A stretch of 64,000 bases of DNA from UBA10649 sp963700745 (GTDB taxonomy: Bacteria > Actinomycetota > Actinomycetes > S36-B12), in the NCBI GenBank assembly GCA_963700745.1, contig CAVOYT010000009.1:248001-312000 (forward strand), read 5' to 3'. This document shows, in pieces, positions 51,826 through 61,445 of this stretch. The notes beneath the pieces were generated by a model. It was given only the letters and a program-made list of their open reading frames with translations, was not told the origin of the DNA and searched no databases. The position numbers and the translations under genes were made by a program. Position 1 is the first letter of the stretch, and each line of letters starts with the position of its first letter.

Positions 51826-52783
51826 CTACTGACTGGAAGCCGTCGCATCCTCGGACTCCCCGGCATCGGCGCCGGACGTGTCGAAGTCCGCCACCTCCAT
51901 CTTCGCCGGCCAGCGGATGAGGACGATGATCCCCACGACTACCAGGACGATCCCCACGATGGTCTCGACCATCTGCACTGCCGAACCCTGGGCGAAGTCG
52001 ATGATGCTGCCCCCGACCTCCTGGAACAGGATGAAGGCCGCCATCACGAGGACGAACCAGCCGAAACCCTTGCGCAGGCGGTCGGGATGGATCCGGCCGG
52101 AAAGCACCGCCCCGATCACCGAGCCGATCACCGCCATCGCCGTCACGACGAGCGTGATCGACCAGTCGAACTCGGTCTCCGGGTTCCACGCCACCTGCCC
52201 GCCGCTGAACGTCAGTGCGTAGCCGAGGAACCCCGCAGTGGACTTCATCATCACCACGAGCAGCGATGTCCCCACCGCGATCTGCATCGGCAGGCCACCG
52301 AGGAGCACGAGCGCGGGCACGACAAGGAACCCGCCGCCGGCGCCGACCAGCCCCGTCACCAGGCCGACGATGAAGCCGTCGAGCAGGATGCGGAACAGCG
52401 GAAGGCCCGCGTGTGCCTTGCCCTTCGACCTGCTTGCGGCCGCGGATCATGGCAATCGCGGTGACTGCCATCATCACCGCGAACGCCGCCAGGAGCACGG
52501 CCCCCGGCAGATGCGCTCCGATCTGGCCGCCCAGGAACGCACCGGTCATGCCGGCCGCTCCGAAGATCAGTCCGGTACGCCACCGGACGCGTCCGGAACG
52601 GGCGTGGTGGATGAGGCCGAAGGCGGACGTGACGGCGACGACGAAGAGGCTGGCGGCGATGGCCTGCTTCGGGTCGAAGCCGACGACGTAGACCAGCAAC
52701 GGGGTGGTCAAGATCGAGCCGCCACCGCCGAGCAGCCCGACGGCCATGCCGATGAAGATCGCGAGGAACGCGGCGAGACCCAT
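51826..52783 (-). CDS. TauE/SafE-family sulfite or sulfonate exporter, one frameshift
   Basis: About 318 residues, eight to nine helices. N-terminal half LAAFLAIFIGMAVGLLGGGG and DPKQAIAASLFVVAVTSAFG, C-terminal half GLVGAGGGFLVVPALVLLGG and PMQIAVGTSLLVVMM: the two pseudo-repeats of TauE. One extra G near 52425 breaks the frame; removal gives KQVKGKAHAGLPLFRILLDG. In a sulfur-oxidation context it probably exports sulfite. TauE members move sulfite, sulfolactate or taurine products; the substrate is not proven. Confidence 0.9.
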
Positions 52784-52826
52784 CACGAGACGAGACCCTC
52801 CTCCCCGGACGTTGCAGGCCTTGCCG

Positions 52827-55727
52827 TCACTCGGTGCCCTCCTGGTTGACGTAGTACGCCTTGAGCTGCGGCATGACCGGCCGCATCATGAACATCGGCC
52901 TCCGCAGACCGTCCGCGTTCGGGCCCGGACGGGTCTTGGCGAGCCACTCGCGGTAGACCTCGCGCGACTTCGCCGTGTCGACCACGACATCGCCGTACTT
53001 GTCCTCGTCGTGGGCCTTCTCCACGGTCACCTTCTGGTGCCAGCAATGCATGCCCGACCACGTGTCCGGGTGCACGGCGAACGCCAGGTTCTGGTGCACG
53101 CCCGGGTCCTCCCAGGTGATGCGCATCGAGTCGGGGTCACCGCTCGCGAAGGGACGGACTCCCTCCTTGTAGCGCAGGCGCCAGCGACCGTCCTCGAGGC
53201 GACCGACGTCGACCTTGCCGGAGACCCAGCGACTCCCGGCGTCGTCCGTCGTGCGCCAGCGCCCCATGTGGTGCGAGAGCGCAATGACGCCCGGCTTGAT
53301 CCCCTCGGTGGCCCAGATCCTTGCCACGAAGTAGCCGATCTCCGTGCTCACGCGGATCATGTCCCCCGTCGCGAGCCCGAAGCGCTTGGCATCGATGCTG
53401 TTCATCCAGACCGGGTGCTTGTTGCTGATCTCGTTGAGGTACTTGGCGTTGCCGGACCGCGTGTGGATGAGTGTCGGCAGCCGGAAGGTCGGCACCAGCG
53501 CCATCTCGCCCTTCGCGGCGTCGATGGACCGGGCCGATACATGGGACTCGATGTAGCAGGGCGTCGCGTACTCCGGCCACCCGAAGTCGGCCATGGCTGG
53601 CGAGTACAGCTCGAGCTTGCGCGATGCGGTGAGCCAGCCAGCGACCTCGGAGCCGTCCTCGAGGACGACGCCGACCGCGCCCGCCTCGCCGACCAGTGGC
53701 TTCTGCGTCTCCGGCGTGACCGGCTTGCGCAGCACGCCGTTCTCGTCCGGTTCAGCGCCCTCTCGCTCCGCGGGCGTGAGCGGGCGCTCGTCCTGGCGGT
53801 ACAGGCCGTTGACGATCTCCACCGCTCCGTACTTGCGCATGTACTCCAGCGGAGTCAGGCCCTCCTTGGCCGCCTTCTCCGGGCAGCCCCGGCACGTTGT
53901 TGTCGAAGATGTACCCGAAGTACTCGTCGACCGTGACCTTGCTGCCCGGGTGACCCGGCGTCTCGAAGTACTGGCGGATGCCGAGGGAACCATCGGGGTC
54001 GATGCGCCAGGACAGCTCGATCCAGAACTCGACCTCCTCCCAGACCTCGCCGGGATTCGCATCGCGCGTGTCCCCGATCTTCTCGCCCAGCTTCTCCAGG
54101 GCGACCCGACGGACCGGCTGCCGGAATCCGAGCCACTTGCCCGCGTACTGCTCGTACGACATGGTGTCGTGCCGCTCGGTGCTGTGCCCGAACGGAAGGA
54201 TGTAGTCCGCGAAGATCGCCGTCTCGTTCCAGGTGGGCGTCATCGCCACGTGGCAGCCGACGAGGTTCTCGTCCGACAGCGCCTCGATCCAGGAGAACCC
54301 GTCCGGGTTGGTCCAGACCGGGTTGTAGACGCGGCTGAAGTAGGTGTCGATCTTGCCGCGGCCCTCAAGGAGGAAGTGCGGCAGGAGAATGGACAGCTCG
54401 TTCGTCGACATGGGGAACTCGCTCGGCCAGAGCAGCTCATTCCACGAGTCGTGGCCCCCGGGCATGTTGGGGCCGTGCGGGATGAACTTGTTCCAGCCGT
54501 TGGGGCTCGTCCCACCCTTCTGCCCGATGCTCCCGGTGAGGACGGTCAGGAAGAACAGCGCGCGCGCCACGGCCCAGCCGCCGAGATTTCCGGCGCTTGC
54601 GGCACGCCACGTGTGCGCGGCGAGCTTGCCGTCGCAGCCGGCGACGATCTTCGCGACCTCCTCGATCTGCTTCGCCGGAACGCGGCACTCCTCTGCCGCG
54701 AAGTCGAAGGTGTACTTCTGGTAGTCCTCCGTCAGCGCGGCCTTGAACGCGTCGAAGTCGTCGGCAGCCTGCTCGGGGTGCAGCGCCTGCATGTAGGTCT
54801 GCCAGTTCACCCACCGCCGGATGTAGTCCCAGGCGACCGCGTCGGTCCGCAGGAGGTAGGCCGCGATCGCAAGGAGCATCGCAGCCTCGCTGCCCGGCCA
54901 CGGAGACATCCACACGTCCGCGTGCGAGGCCGTGTTCGACAGTCTCGGGTCGACGACCACGAGCTTCGCGTTGCCGTGCACCTTCGCGTCCATGATGCGC
55001 TGGGCATGCGGGTTGAAGTAGTGACCGGACTCCAGGTGCGCGGACAGGAGCAGGATGACCTTCGCGTTCTCGTGGTCTGGCGACGGCCGGTCGTAGCCAC
55101 CCCAGATGGAGTAGCCGAAGCGGGCGCCCGCGGAGCAGATGTTCGTGTGGGTGTTGTTGCCGTCGACACCCCACGTCAGCAGCACCCGTTCGATGAAGCC
55201 GTCTTCCCCGTGGCGCCCCACGTGGTACATGACCTCGTTGCGACGATCCTCCATGATCGCGGTGCGAATCCGGCCGGCGATGTCGTCCATCGCGTCATCC
55301 CACGAAACCCGCTCGAACTGCGCGCTGCCACGCGGGCCGCTGCGCTTGAGCGGGTAGAGGATCCGCTCGGGATCGGAGGTCTGGTTGATCGTGGCCGGTC
55401 CCTTGGCGCAGTTGCGCCCGCGCGAACCAGGATGGGCAGGGTTGCCCTCGACCTTGACGACCTCCTTGGTCTCGCGATCGACGTACGCGAGCAGCCCGCA
55501 GGCGGACTCGCAGTTGAAGCAGGTGGTCGGCACGAGCATGTAGTGCTTCTCGACCTTGCGCGGGTGGGCCTTCGCGTCGTACATGACGACGTCGTCCCAG
55601 GTGTCCACCGGCGGGTAGTTGGACACGGTCTCGCGGACGCGCAGCCGACGTGCTCGGGGCGGTCGGCGCCCACGGACTCGGCTGATGGTCCGTGCGGCTC
55701 GGTAACGGACCGATCGCGTGGCTTCAT
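52827..55727 (-). CDS. Molybdopterin oxidoreductase catalytic subunit (sulfite dehydrogenase/polysulfide reductase-like), two frameshifts
   Basis: About 966 residues. The N-terminal 4Fe-4S motif is TTCFNCESACGLLAY then RGRNCAKG; the molybdenum ligand is probably Cys in HTNICSAGARFGYS. Mo-bis-MGD domains follow: LESGHYFNPHAQRIMD, GSEAAMLLAI, and at the C-terminus HPVWMNSIDAKRFGLATGD, IALSHHMGRWRTTDD. No Tat signal, so cytoplasmic, as in SoeA. Frame changes: an extra G near 53888 (fixes DNNVPGLPEKAAKEG) and a missing base near 55650 (fixes RLRVRETVSNYPPVD with ATG at 55727). A GTG at 55626 is the alternative start. Reaction inferred from neighbours; a thiosulfate, polysulfide or tetrathionate role is not excluded. 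Confidence 0.85.
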
Positions 55728-55783
55728 GTGATGTCGTCCCTTCTCGGACGGTGTGGTCGAGGGAGGTCCCGTGCGTTGCATCG

Positions 55784-57307
55784 TCAGGAGAGCGGCGGAT
55801 CCTGACCGGCCATCACGAAGGCCTTCTCATGCAGGTACAGCGCCGGCTGGACGATCAGGCCGGCGAGCGCCGCGACCAGCGCGGGCGCACCGAAGAGGAC
55901 GGTGGCGGCGACGGCGGCCCCGACGATCGACAGCGCCACCGAGCCACCCCAGAACATCCGTGAGTAGCGACCGTGGGTGATTGCATGTGCGGCCACCTGG
56001 GCATTGCGCGTCGAGTGCTTGCCGCCGAACTCGACCGCGGTGATGAGCAGATGGGCCACCACGCCGATGATCAGCGCCCACGACAGCCACTCGATGGTGC
56101 CGCGCGAGGGCTCGATCACGAGCGCCACGATCAGGAGCACCCCAGATCCGACCATCGCGGCCTGCGCCTGCAGGTGCCAGAAGAGCACCGGCGACTGCCA
56201 CAGGTCGCGACCCTCGGCCTGTCCGAAGAGGAAGGCGGTGTAGCCGGCGGTCATCATCGCGACCGGCACGGCGGGCCAGGCCAGCCAGTCGATCGCGGAC
56301 TCCTGGCCGAACACGCCGGCCAGGAACCACAGGCCGCCGACAGCCGCCATGAGGCCCAGGAAGATCCCGCCGATGGCGAGCCACGAGGTCCGGTTGATCT
56401 TCCGGGGATCGAGCAGGAACAGGAAGCGATCCGGGCGCTTGAGGTCCCAGATCAGCAGCACCGCCGTCACCAGCAGGAAGAGCTCCGCGACGAAGGGGGT
56501 CGCAATCGTCAGCAGGCCCGAGCGGTCGTCGGACGAGATGATGAGCAGGGCTCCGAGCAGGAGAGAACCAGCCGCGATGGACTTCGTCCACAGGTAGGTC
56601 CAGACCTTCCAGCCCCACGGTCGGGGGTGGGCGGTGTTGAGCGTGGTCCGAGCGTTGGTGGCGGGGTCCCCCGGCAGCTCAGCCGCCGTCTCCAGGCGCA
56701 GGGGATCGGCATCGGCCCAGAGATAGGTGTCCTTGACCGGCGCGGACAGTGGGTCCAGGACCGTCTGGTCCGCACCCACGTAGTAGACGTTCGGCCGCGT
56801 CCCCTGCTCCGGCGTGCGGACATTGATCGGGGTGATGCTCAGGAACTTGCTGATCCCGCTGGTCGGATCGTCGACGTCACCCATCCAGATCGACTGAGTG
56901 GGGCACACCTGCACGCACGCGGGCTCGAGTCCGTTGTCGACGCGGTGAGCACAGAAGTTGCACTTGGCCGCGGTGTGGGTGTTCTCGTCGATGTAGATGG
57001 CGTCGTACGGGCAGGCCTGCATGCACATCTTGCAGCCGATGCACTGCTCGTTGTCGAAGTCGACAATTCCGTCATCGCGCTTGAACAGCGCCGACGTCGG
57101 GCAGGCCTTGACGCAGGGGGCATCCGTGCAGTGGTTGCATCGCATGACGCCCATCTCGCGCGTGACGTCGGGATACTCCCCCTTGTCCACATACTTGACC
57201 CACGTTCGGAACTGACCTAGCGGAACATCGTGCTCGGTCTTGCATGCGACGGTGCACGCATGGCAGCCGATGCACGTTCGCTGATCGATGGCGAAGCCAT
57301 ATTGCAC
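55784..57307 (-). CDS. FeS subunit fused to NrfD/DmsC-like membrane anchor
   Basis: 507 residues, two usually separate proteins in one chain. Residues 1-170: four 4Fe-4S cysteine clusters, TCIGCHACTVACK, CNHCTDAPCVKACP, CIGCKMCMQACP and CNFCAHRVDNG then ACVQVCP. Residues 225-500: eight or more helices of the NrfD/DmsC type (WTYLWTKSIAAGSLLLGALL, FLLDPRKINRTSWLAI). It links the Mo subunit to the membrane quinone pool. Lies between the Mo subunit and tusA. Confidence 0.9.
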   Translation of the reverse strand: MQYGFAIDQRTCIGCHACTVACKTEHDVPLGQFRTWVKYVDKGEYPDVTREMGVMRCNHCTDAPCVKACPTSALFKRDDGIVDFDNEQCIGCKMCMQACPYDAIYIDENTHTAAKCNFCAHRVDNGLEPACVQVCPTQSIWMGDVDDPTSGISKFLSITPINVRTPEQGTRPNVYYVGADQTVLDPLSAPVKDTYLWADADPLRLETAAELPGDPATNARTTLNTAHPRPWGWKVWTYLWTKSIAAGSLLLGALLIISSDDRSGLLTIATPFVAELFLLVTAVLLIWDLKRPDRFLFLLDPRKINRTSWLAIGGIFLGLMAAVGGLWFLAGVFGQESAIDWLAWPAVPVAMMTAGYTAFLFGQAEGRDLWQSPVLFWHLQAQAAMVGSGVLLIVALVIEPSRGTIEWLSWALIIGVVAHLLITAVEFGGKHSTRNAQVAAHAITHGRYSRMFWGGSVALSIVGAAVAATVLFGAPALVAALAGLIVQPALYLHEKAFVMAGQDPPLS

Positions 57308-57311
57308 AGGA

Positions 57312-57542
57312 TCACTTCTTTCGGATGACGAAACTCAGGACTCCCTGGTCCTCAGACGACTCGACCAACTCGTTCCCAGTCTGGCTTGCCCAGGCCGGGA
57401 TGTCAGAGCGAGCGCCGTTGTCCGTCGCGTCGACGCGCATCAGTTGTCCCGACGTCAGTTCCTTGGCGGCCTTGGCCGCCATGAGTACCGGCATCGGGCA
57501 GTTCTGGCCGCGTGCGTCGACGACCTTGTCAATGGTGTCCAT
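57312..57542 (-). CDS. tusA: TusA-family sulfur-carrier protein
   Basis: 76 residues. The signature Cys-Pro-x-Pro is NCPMPVL (Cys15), the rest VDARG at the start and SGQLMRVDATD typical of TusA/YedF. Carries persulfide sulfur to acceptors. Four bases upstream of the FeS-NrfD gene and 27 bases behind dsrE2, so one operon. In sulfur oxidisers a TusA with DsrE2 feeds cytoplasmic sulfur oxidation. Confidence 0.93.
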   Translation of the reverse strand: MDTIDKVVDARGQNCPMPVLMAAKAAKELTSGQLMRVDATDNGARSDIPAWASQTGNELVESSEDQGVLSFVIRKK

Positions 57543-57569
57543 GGTTTCTCCGTAGTTTGTTGTGAGCGG

Positions 57570-58070
57570 TCAGATGAACAAGCTGATGGACGACTTGGAC
57601 ATGCGGGCCAGTGCCGTCGCCGCGCCGATCGGCGGCCCGAGGCCGTCGACCATCTGGTCCGCCTCGATTCCGAGCAGGTCCATGGTCATCTGGCACGGCC
57701 ACATCTGGACGCCCATCTCCTGACCCATGGCGAACAGGTCCTCGGGGGTCATGAGGTTGTTCTTCTTCGCGACCTTGCGCATCATCCATCTGCCCATGCC
57801 GGCCATCTTCAGCTTGGACAGGTGCGCCTTCTTCATGCCAGGGGCGTTCATGCCGGCGAGCATCTTCGTCATGGCGTCGTTTCCGGTGATCCGGACGTCG
57901 TCACGCACCAGTGGGAACAGCCCCCAGAACGTGTAGAAGACGGCGACGTCCATGCCGTTCGCCGCCGCCGTCGAACTCAGGATCATCGTCGGCCAGAGCT
58001 TGTCGAGGTCACCGCTGAACGCGATGATCGTCATCATCTCGGGGTCTTTGCCTTGCTCGTTCTCCGTCAA
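57570..58070 (-). CDS. DsrE2-family sulfurtransferase
   Basis: 166 residues. MTIIAFSGDLDKLWPTMILS opens the Rossmann-like DsrE fold; NGMDVAVFYTFWGLFPLV and the conserved Cys126 in QMWPCQMTMDLLGI match DsrE2A. Two Met-rich amphipathic stretches (KKAHLSKLKMAGMGRWMMRK) may touch the membrane. Trades sulfane sulfur with TusA. A TTG start at 58070 has GGAGCAGGA before it; ATG at 58037 is the alternative. Confidence 0.9.
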   Translation of the reverse strand: MTENEQGKDPEMMTIIAFSGDLDKLWPTMILSSTAAANGMDVAVFYTFWGLFPLVRDDVRITGNDAMTKMLAGMNAPGMKKAHLSKLKMAGMGRWMMRKVAKKNNLMTPEDLFAMGQEMGVQMWPCQMTMDLLGIEADQMVDGLGPPIGAATALARMSKSSISLFI

Positions 58071-58144
58071 ATCCTGCTCCCGCCTCGCTTGCCTTGCGCT
58101 GAACGTAGGGGTCTGACGCGGTCAGATCAAGCCTTTGGCCGGAA

Positions 58145-58164
58145 TTCCCCCCAGATTCGGGGAA
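58145..58164. promoter_or_regulatory. Inverted repeat in the divergent dsrE2/dioxygenase promoter region
   Basis: TTCCCC-CCAGATTC-GGGGAA within the 201-bp divergent intergenic region (58071-58271), which is AT-richer than its surroundings. A plausible operator for the ArsR encoded at 59477 or another sulfur-responsive regulator. No ATACCC/GGGTAT site is present here. Confidence 0.4.
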
Positions 58165-58271
58165 ATGACAAGAAAAATCGGAAAACCCCTGTCCAACAAG
58201 GGCATTCATACATTAGCGTCTGCGCATATATCGATTCGGGCATGCATTCTCATCGGCGTGAAGGAGGCGAC

Positions 58272-59409
58272 ATGGGTCGCACCGTGACAACCAAGGAGCT
58301 CTACGACGAGATCGAGCAGGGGACGGTCCCGTTGCTCCTGGATGTCCGGAACCAGGACGAGTTCGCGGTGTGGCAGGTGGAGGGCGTTCGCCCGGTTCCC
58401 GACCCGAAATCTCCCGATCTGGATGGCCGTGGAGGGCATCGAGGACCTCGCCCAGGAGATCCCCGAGAACACCGTGGTGATCTGCGCGCACGGAAATGGC
58501 AGCGATCTGCTCCTGGACATGCTCGCCGATGAGGGCAAGCACGTACGCAACCTCGAGGGCGGCACCCAGGCGTGGGCGCAACTGCTCGTGCCTCGCGCAC
58601 TCCCGGGCTTGCCTACCGGAATGGTGGGCTGGCAGGTGCAGCGTCCGGCGAAGGCGTGCCTGTCCTACGTGATCGGCGTGCCCGGTCACGGCGCGATCGT
58701 CGTCGACCCAGCACGCTTCGCCCAGCCGTACATCGACCTGGCGGCCAGCGAGGGAATGACGATCACGCATGTGATCGACACCCACGTCCATGCGGACCAC
58801 ATCACGGGCGGCCCGGAACTCGCCGAGCGCACCGGGGCGACCTACCACGTGCCCATCGAGGACACCGGCAGGACGCCCACCCCGTTCGCCAACGAGCCGC
58901 TTGCCGACGGTGCCGAGATCGATCTCGGCGACGCGAAGGTGCACATCCTGTCCATCAAGATGCCAGGGCACACCCCGGGATCGATATGCATCAACCTGCC
59001 GGGCAGCTTCCTGTTGACCGGCGACACCGTCTTCGTTCGCGGTGTCGGCCGGCCCGACCTGACCGGCAAGGCGGAAGAGCTCGCGGCCGAGCTCTTCCAC
59101 ACCGTCCACGATCGGCTGCGTCCGCTCGACCCTGCCACGATGATCCTTCCCGCGCACTGGTCGTTCGACGACGAGATCGGCTCCGACGGTCTGGTGCGCA
59201 CCGATCTTGAGTCCGTGTTCTCGTCGACCCTGCTCAACGAGGAGGACATGGTGACCTTCATCAAGGAGATCATCACGTCGCTGCCCAGCGCGCCCGAGAC
59301 CTACGACACCATGCGCCTGGTCAACTCCGGACGGCAGACAGCCACCGCCGATGAGCTTGAGGAGCTCGAGATCGGCAAGAACCAGTGCGCCGCCTCGACG
59401 ACGACCTAG
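58272..59409 (+). CDS. Rhodanese-persulfide dioxygenase (ETHE1-like) fusion, one frameshift
   Basis: About 378 residues. N-terminal rhodanese-like domain (MGRTVTTKELYDEIEQG, VPLLLDVRNQDEF) with catalytic-loop Cys in VVICAHGNGSD; then an MBL-fold dioxygenase with iron motif THVHADHITGG, PGHTPGSICI and LTGDTVFVRGVGRPDL, the ETHE1 hallmarks. One extra base near 58408; removal gives RPVPTRNLPIWMAV. Oxidises glutathione- or thiol-persulfide to sulfite; the rhodanese part moves sulfane sulfur. Strong ribosome binding site GAAGGAGG. Divergent from dsrE2-tusA, upstream of an ArsR regulator. Confidence 0.93.
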
Positions 59410-59476
59410 TGCGGCGTGGCTGCTCGTTCGGGTCGACGACATAGGCTGACCGCACACCGAGCACGAAGGAGACTGC

Positions 59477-59836
59477 ATGGACAGGCAGACATCCGATGAG
59501 CTCTATGACCTGCACGCGCGGATCTGCAAGGCGATCGCTGATCCCAAGCGTCTCCTCATCATCACCGAGCTTCGCGGCGGCGCCATGACCGTAGGCGACC
59601 TGTCCGAGTCCCTGGACATCAGCCAGTCGAACACGAGTCAGCACCTCGCCGTCCTTCGTGATCGCGGCATCGTCGTGGCCCATAAGGATGGGCTCAACGT
59701 CTACTACCAGCTCACGAGCAAGAAGGTGGTCCGCGCGATCGACCTGCTGCGTGAGTTCATGGTCGAGCAGATCGGCGACCAGACGCGGCTCGGCCGAGCC
59801 GCCAACAGGGCAACGACGACCGCGACGCGACGCTAG
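59477..59836 (+). CDS. ArsR-family regulator of the sulfur block
   Basis: 119 residues. HTH SQSNTSQHLAVLRDRGIVVA and the wing KDGLNVYYQLT. A single Cys (Cys17, in ARICKAIADPKR) stands where some thiol-sensing ArsR proteins carry one, but a second sensor Cys is missing, so BigR/SqrR-like disulfide sensing is not supported. Follows the dioxygenase gene by 67 bp with its own TAGGCT -10 box and GAAGGAG site. Probably controls the divergent region. Confidence 0.88.
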   Translation: MDRQTSDELYDLHARICKAIADPKRLLIITELRGGAMTVGDLSESLDISQSNTSQHLAVLRDRGIVVAHKDGLNVYYQLTSKKVVRAIDLLREFMVEQIGDQTRLGRAANRATTTATRR

Positions 59837-59880
59837 CGCCCCGAGAGCCACCCATGTCGCGTCCGCCAGCTTGACTCAAG

Positions 59881-61194
59881 TCAGGTAACCGTCGTCGTGT
59901 TCGGCCGGTCGCCCGCGAGGTAGTAGCCGACGACGTCCACGGTCACGTCCGTCCCGCCCGCTGAGGTCCCCAGGGCGATGGTGCCGTCGGCCGCGACGGG
60001 AACGATCGCTGAACCACGAGCATTGCGATTCAGGCGCACCTTCATGACCACCCCGTGATCGGTCTGACCGGGTCCCCACACGGTGATCTGCGCGGGAGCG
60101 GTCGACCTGAGCGCGTGCACGGTCACGGCAACCGCGACAACGCCGGTGGCCGGCACGCCACCCTGCCCCGTGACCTTGGTGAGAACTCCGCCCGCGTCGC
60201 CGTGCCAGCGGGACGGCCGCACGCGGCAAGGAGAAACGACTGCGGGAGGACCAGCCGGCGTGGCGATCGGGTCCACGGAGGGGTCTGCCGCTGATATCTC
60301 CGTCCCGCTTTCGTCAGCGAGCCAGCCGGTTCCACCACCGTCGAGCCAGCCGGTTCCACCACCGTCGAGCCAGCCGGTTCCGCCACCGTCGCCATAGCCG
60401 CCTGCGCCGTATCCGGAGCCGGTGGCCAGCCCCACACCCGCGCGCGTGGACAGCACCCGAACCGGAGGGACCGCTATCGCGTCCTGCGCCCGACCGCCCA
60501 GGGGTACGGACGCAAACGACCGAGGTGATTCGCAGAAGGGGGCGAGCGGTGTCCCATCCCACATGGAGGTGCGACCGCTCGCGCCGTCCCACGTCAGTGA
60601 GATGTGCATGTGGTTGCGGTGGCAGGACGTGTCATCGCCGGACGCGGGAGCGGACAGGCACGTGTTCAACTCGGTCCATCCACGCCCAGAGTCGTAGGCG
60701 CGCCAGAACCGGTCGTTCCATCCGATGTACATGACACCGAGCCGGGTCGCGTTGCCGTTGGCGACTCCGAACTGGTCCGGGCCGAGCAGCCACCCGAGGA
60801 AGGCCTCCGCGTTCGCGCGCCCCTGCTTGTTGCGCCCACTGGTCATCCAGTCGAGCGCGCGGCCCTCCTTGTGCTCACTGGTCCCGCCCACACGGCAACC
60901 GCGGGAGATGCCGATCGCGTCATTCCCGTACGTCTTCCGGATCAGATCCGCAAGCAGCCGGGTCCCAGGCTTCGGCACGGAATTGCATCCGGTCTGTGCC
61001 TCGTACGTCGCGACCGGGTCGGACGTGATCGGCAGGGCCTGCGTGATCACCGGAACTGCGGCAGCAGGCAGCGCCCACGCCACCATCGGTGTCGACTCCA
61101 TACCGACGGCCGCCGCCGCAGGCATGCACCAGCCGGCGAGCATCGTGAGGCTCAGCGCGGCAACGATGGCGGGCCCGAAGCGGAGATGCCCCAT
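59881..61194 (-). CDS. Secreted VanY/DD-peptidase-like protein with Gly-rich repeats and adhesin-like domain
   Basis: 437 residues with signal peptide (GPAIVAALSLTMLAGWCMPA, cleavage near 29). Residues 65-215 hold a zinc-peptidase-like fold: GTSEHKEGRALDWM (His108, Asp115) and SCHRNHMHISLTWDG with His-x-His. A linker has three copies of GGGTGWLD, then a C-terminal domain of the type ending VTVDVVGYYL, common in exported actinobacterial proteins. Six or more cysteines suggest disulfides. Peptidoglycan as substrate is inferred. Intact. Confidence 0.78.
   Translation of the reverse strand: MGHLRFGPAIVAALSLTMLAGWCMPAAAAVGMESTPMVAWALPAAAVPVITQALPITSDPVATYEAQTGCNSVPKPGTRLLADLIRKTYGNDAIGISRGCRVGGTSEHKEGRALDWMTSGRNKQGRANAEAFLGWLLGPDQFGVANGNATRLGVMYIGWNDRFWRAYDSGRGWTELNTCLSAPASGDDTSCHRNHMHISLTWDGASGRTSMWDGTPLAPFCESPRSFASVPLGGRAQDAIAVPPVRVLSTRAGVGLATGSGYGAGGYGDGGGTGWLDGGGTGWLDGGGTGWLADESGTEISAADPSVDPIATPAGPPAVVSPCRVRPSRWHGDAGGVLTKVTGQGGVPATGVVAVAVTVHALRSTAPAQITVWGPGQTDHGVVMKVRLNRNARGSAIVPVAADGTIALGTSAGGTDVTVDVVGYYLAGDRPNTTTVT
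60318..60389. repeat. Three tandem 24-bp repeats in the secreted peptidase-like gene
   Basis: Unit of 24 bp starting at 60318, 60342 and 60366; the third differs by one base. They encode the DGGGTGWL octapeptide linker repeats on the minus strand. Confidence 0.9.
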
Positions 61195-61398
61195 ACATCG
61201 AGTATCAGCCGCGCCCGCGCCCTGCCAAGGAGCGGAAGCAGGGTTGGACCGGCTACAGCCTCCGACTCACGCGCGGGAGGCATCCCAGCTGCAGCTCGCT
61301 TCTCCCAGCGCACCGAGCCGCCAACAAGCCGACACCACGAGTCCGCGGGCCCGTGCTGAGGCGTTCGCATGCTTCGCACGCTCGGCCTACCCTCGTCA

Positions 61399-61438
61399 CG
61401 ACAGAAGGGGAGAGCGCTTGCGCTCTCCCCTTCTGTCG
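61399..61438. terminator. Terminator hairpin downstream of tmRNA
   Basis: Perfect 18-bp arms (CGACAGAAGGGGAGAGCG) with loop CTTG, starting 8 bp past the tmRNA 3' end on the minus strand. Confidence 0.9.
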
Positions 61439-61445
61439 TTCGTCG

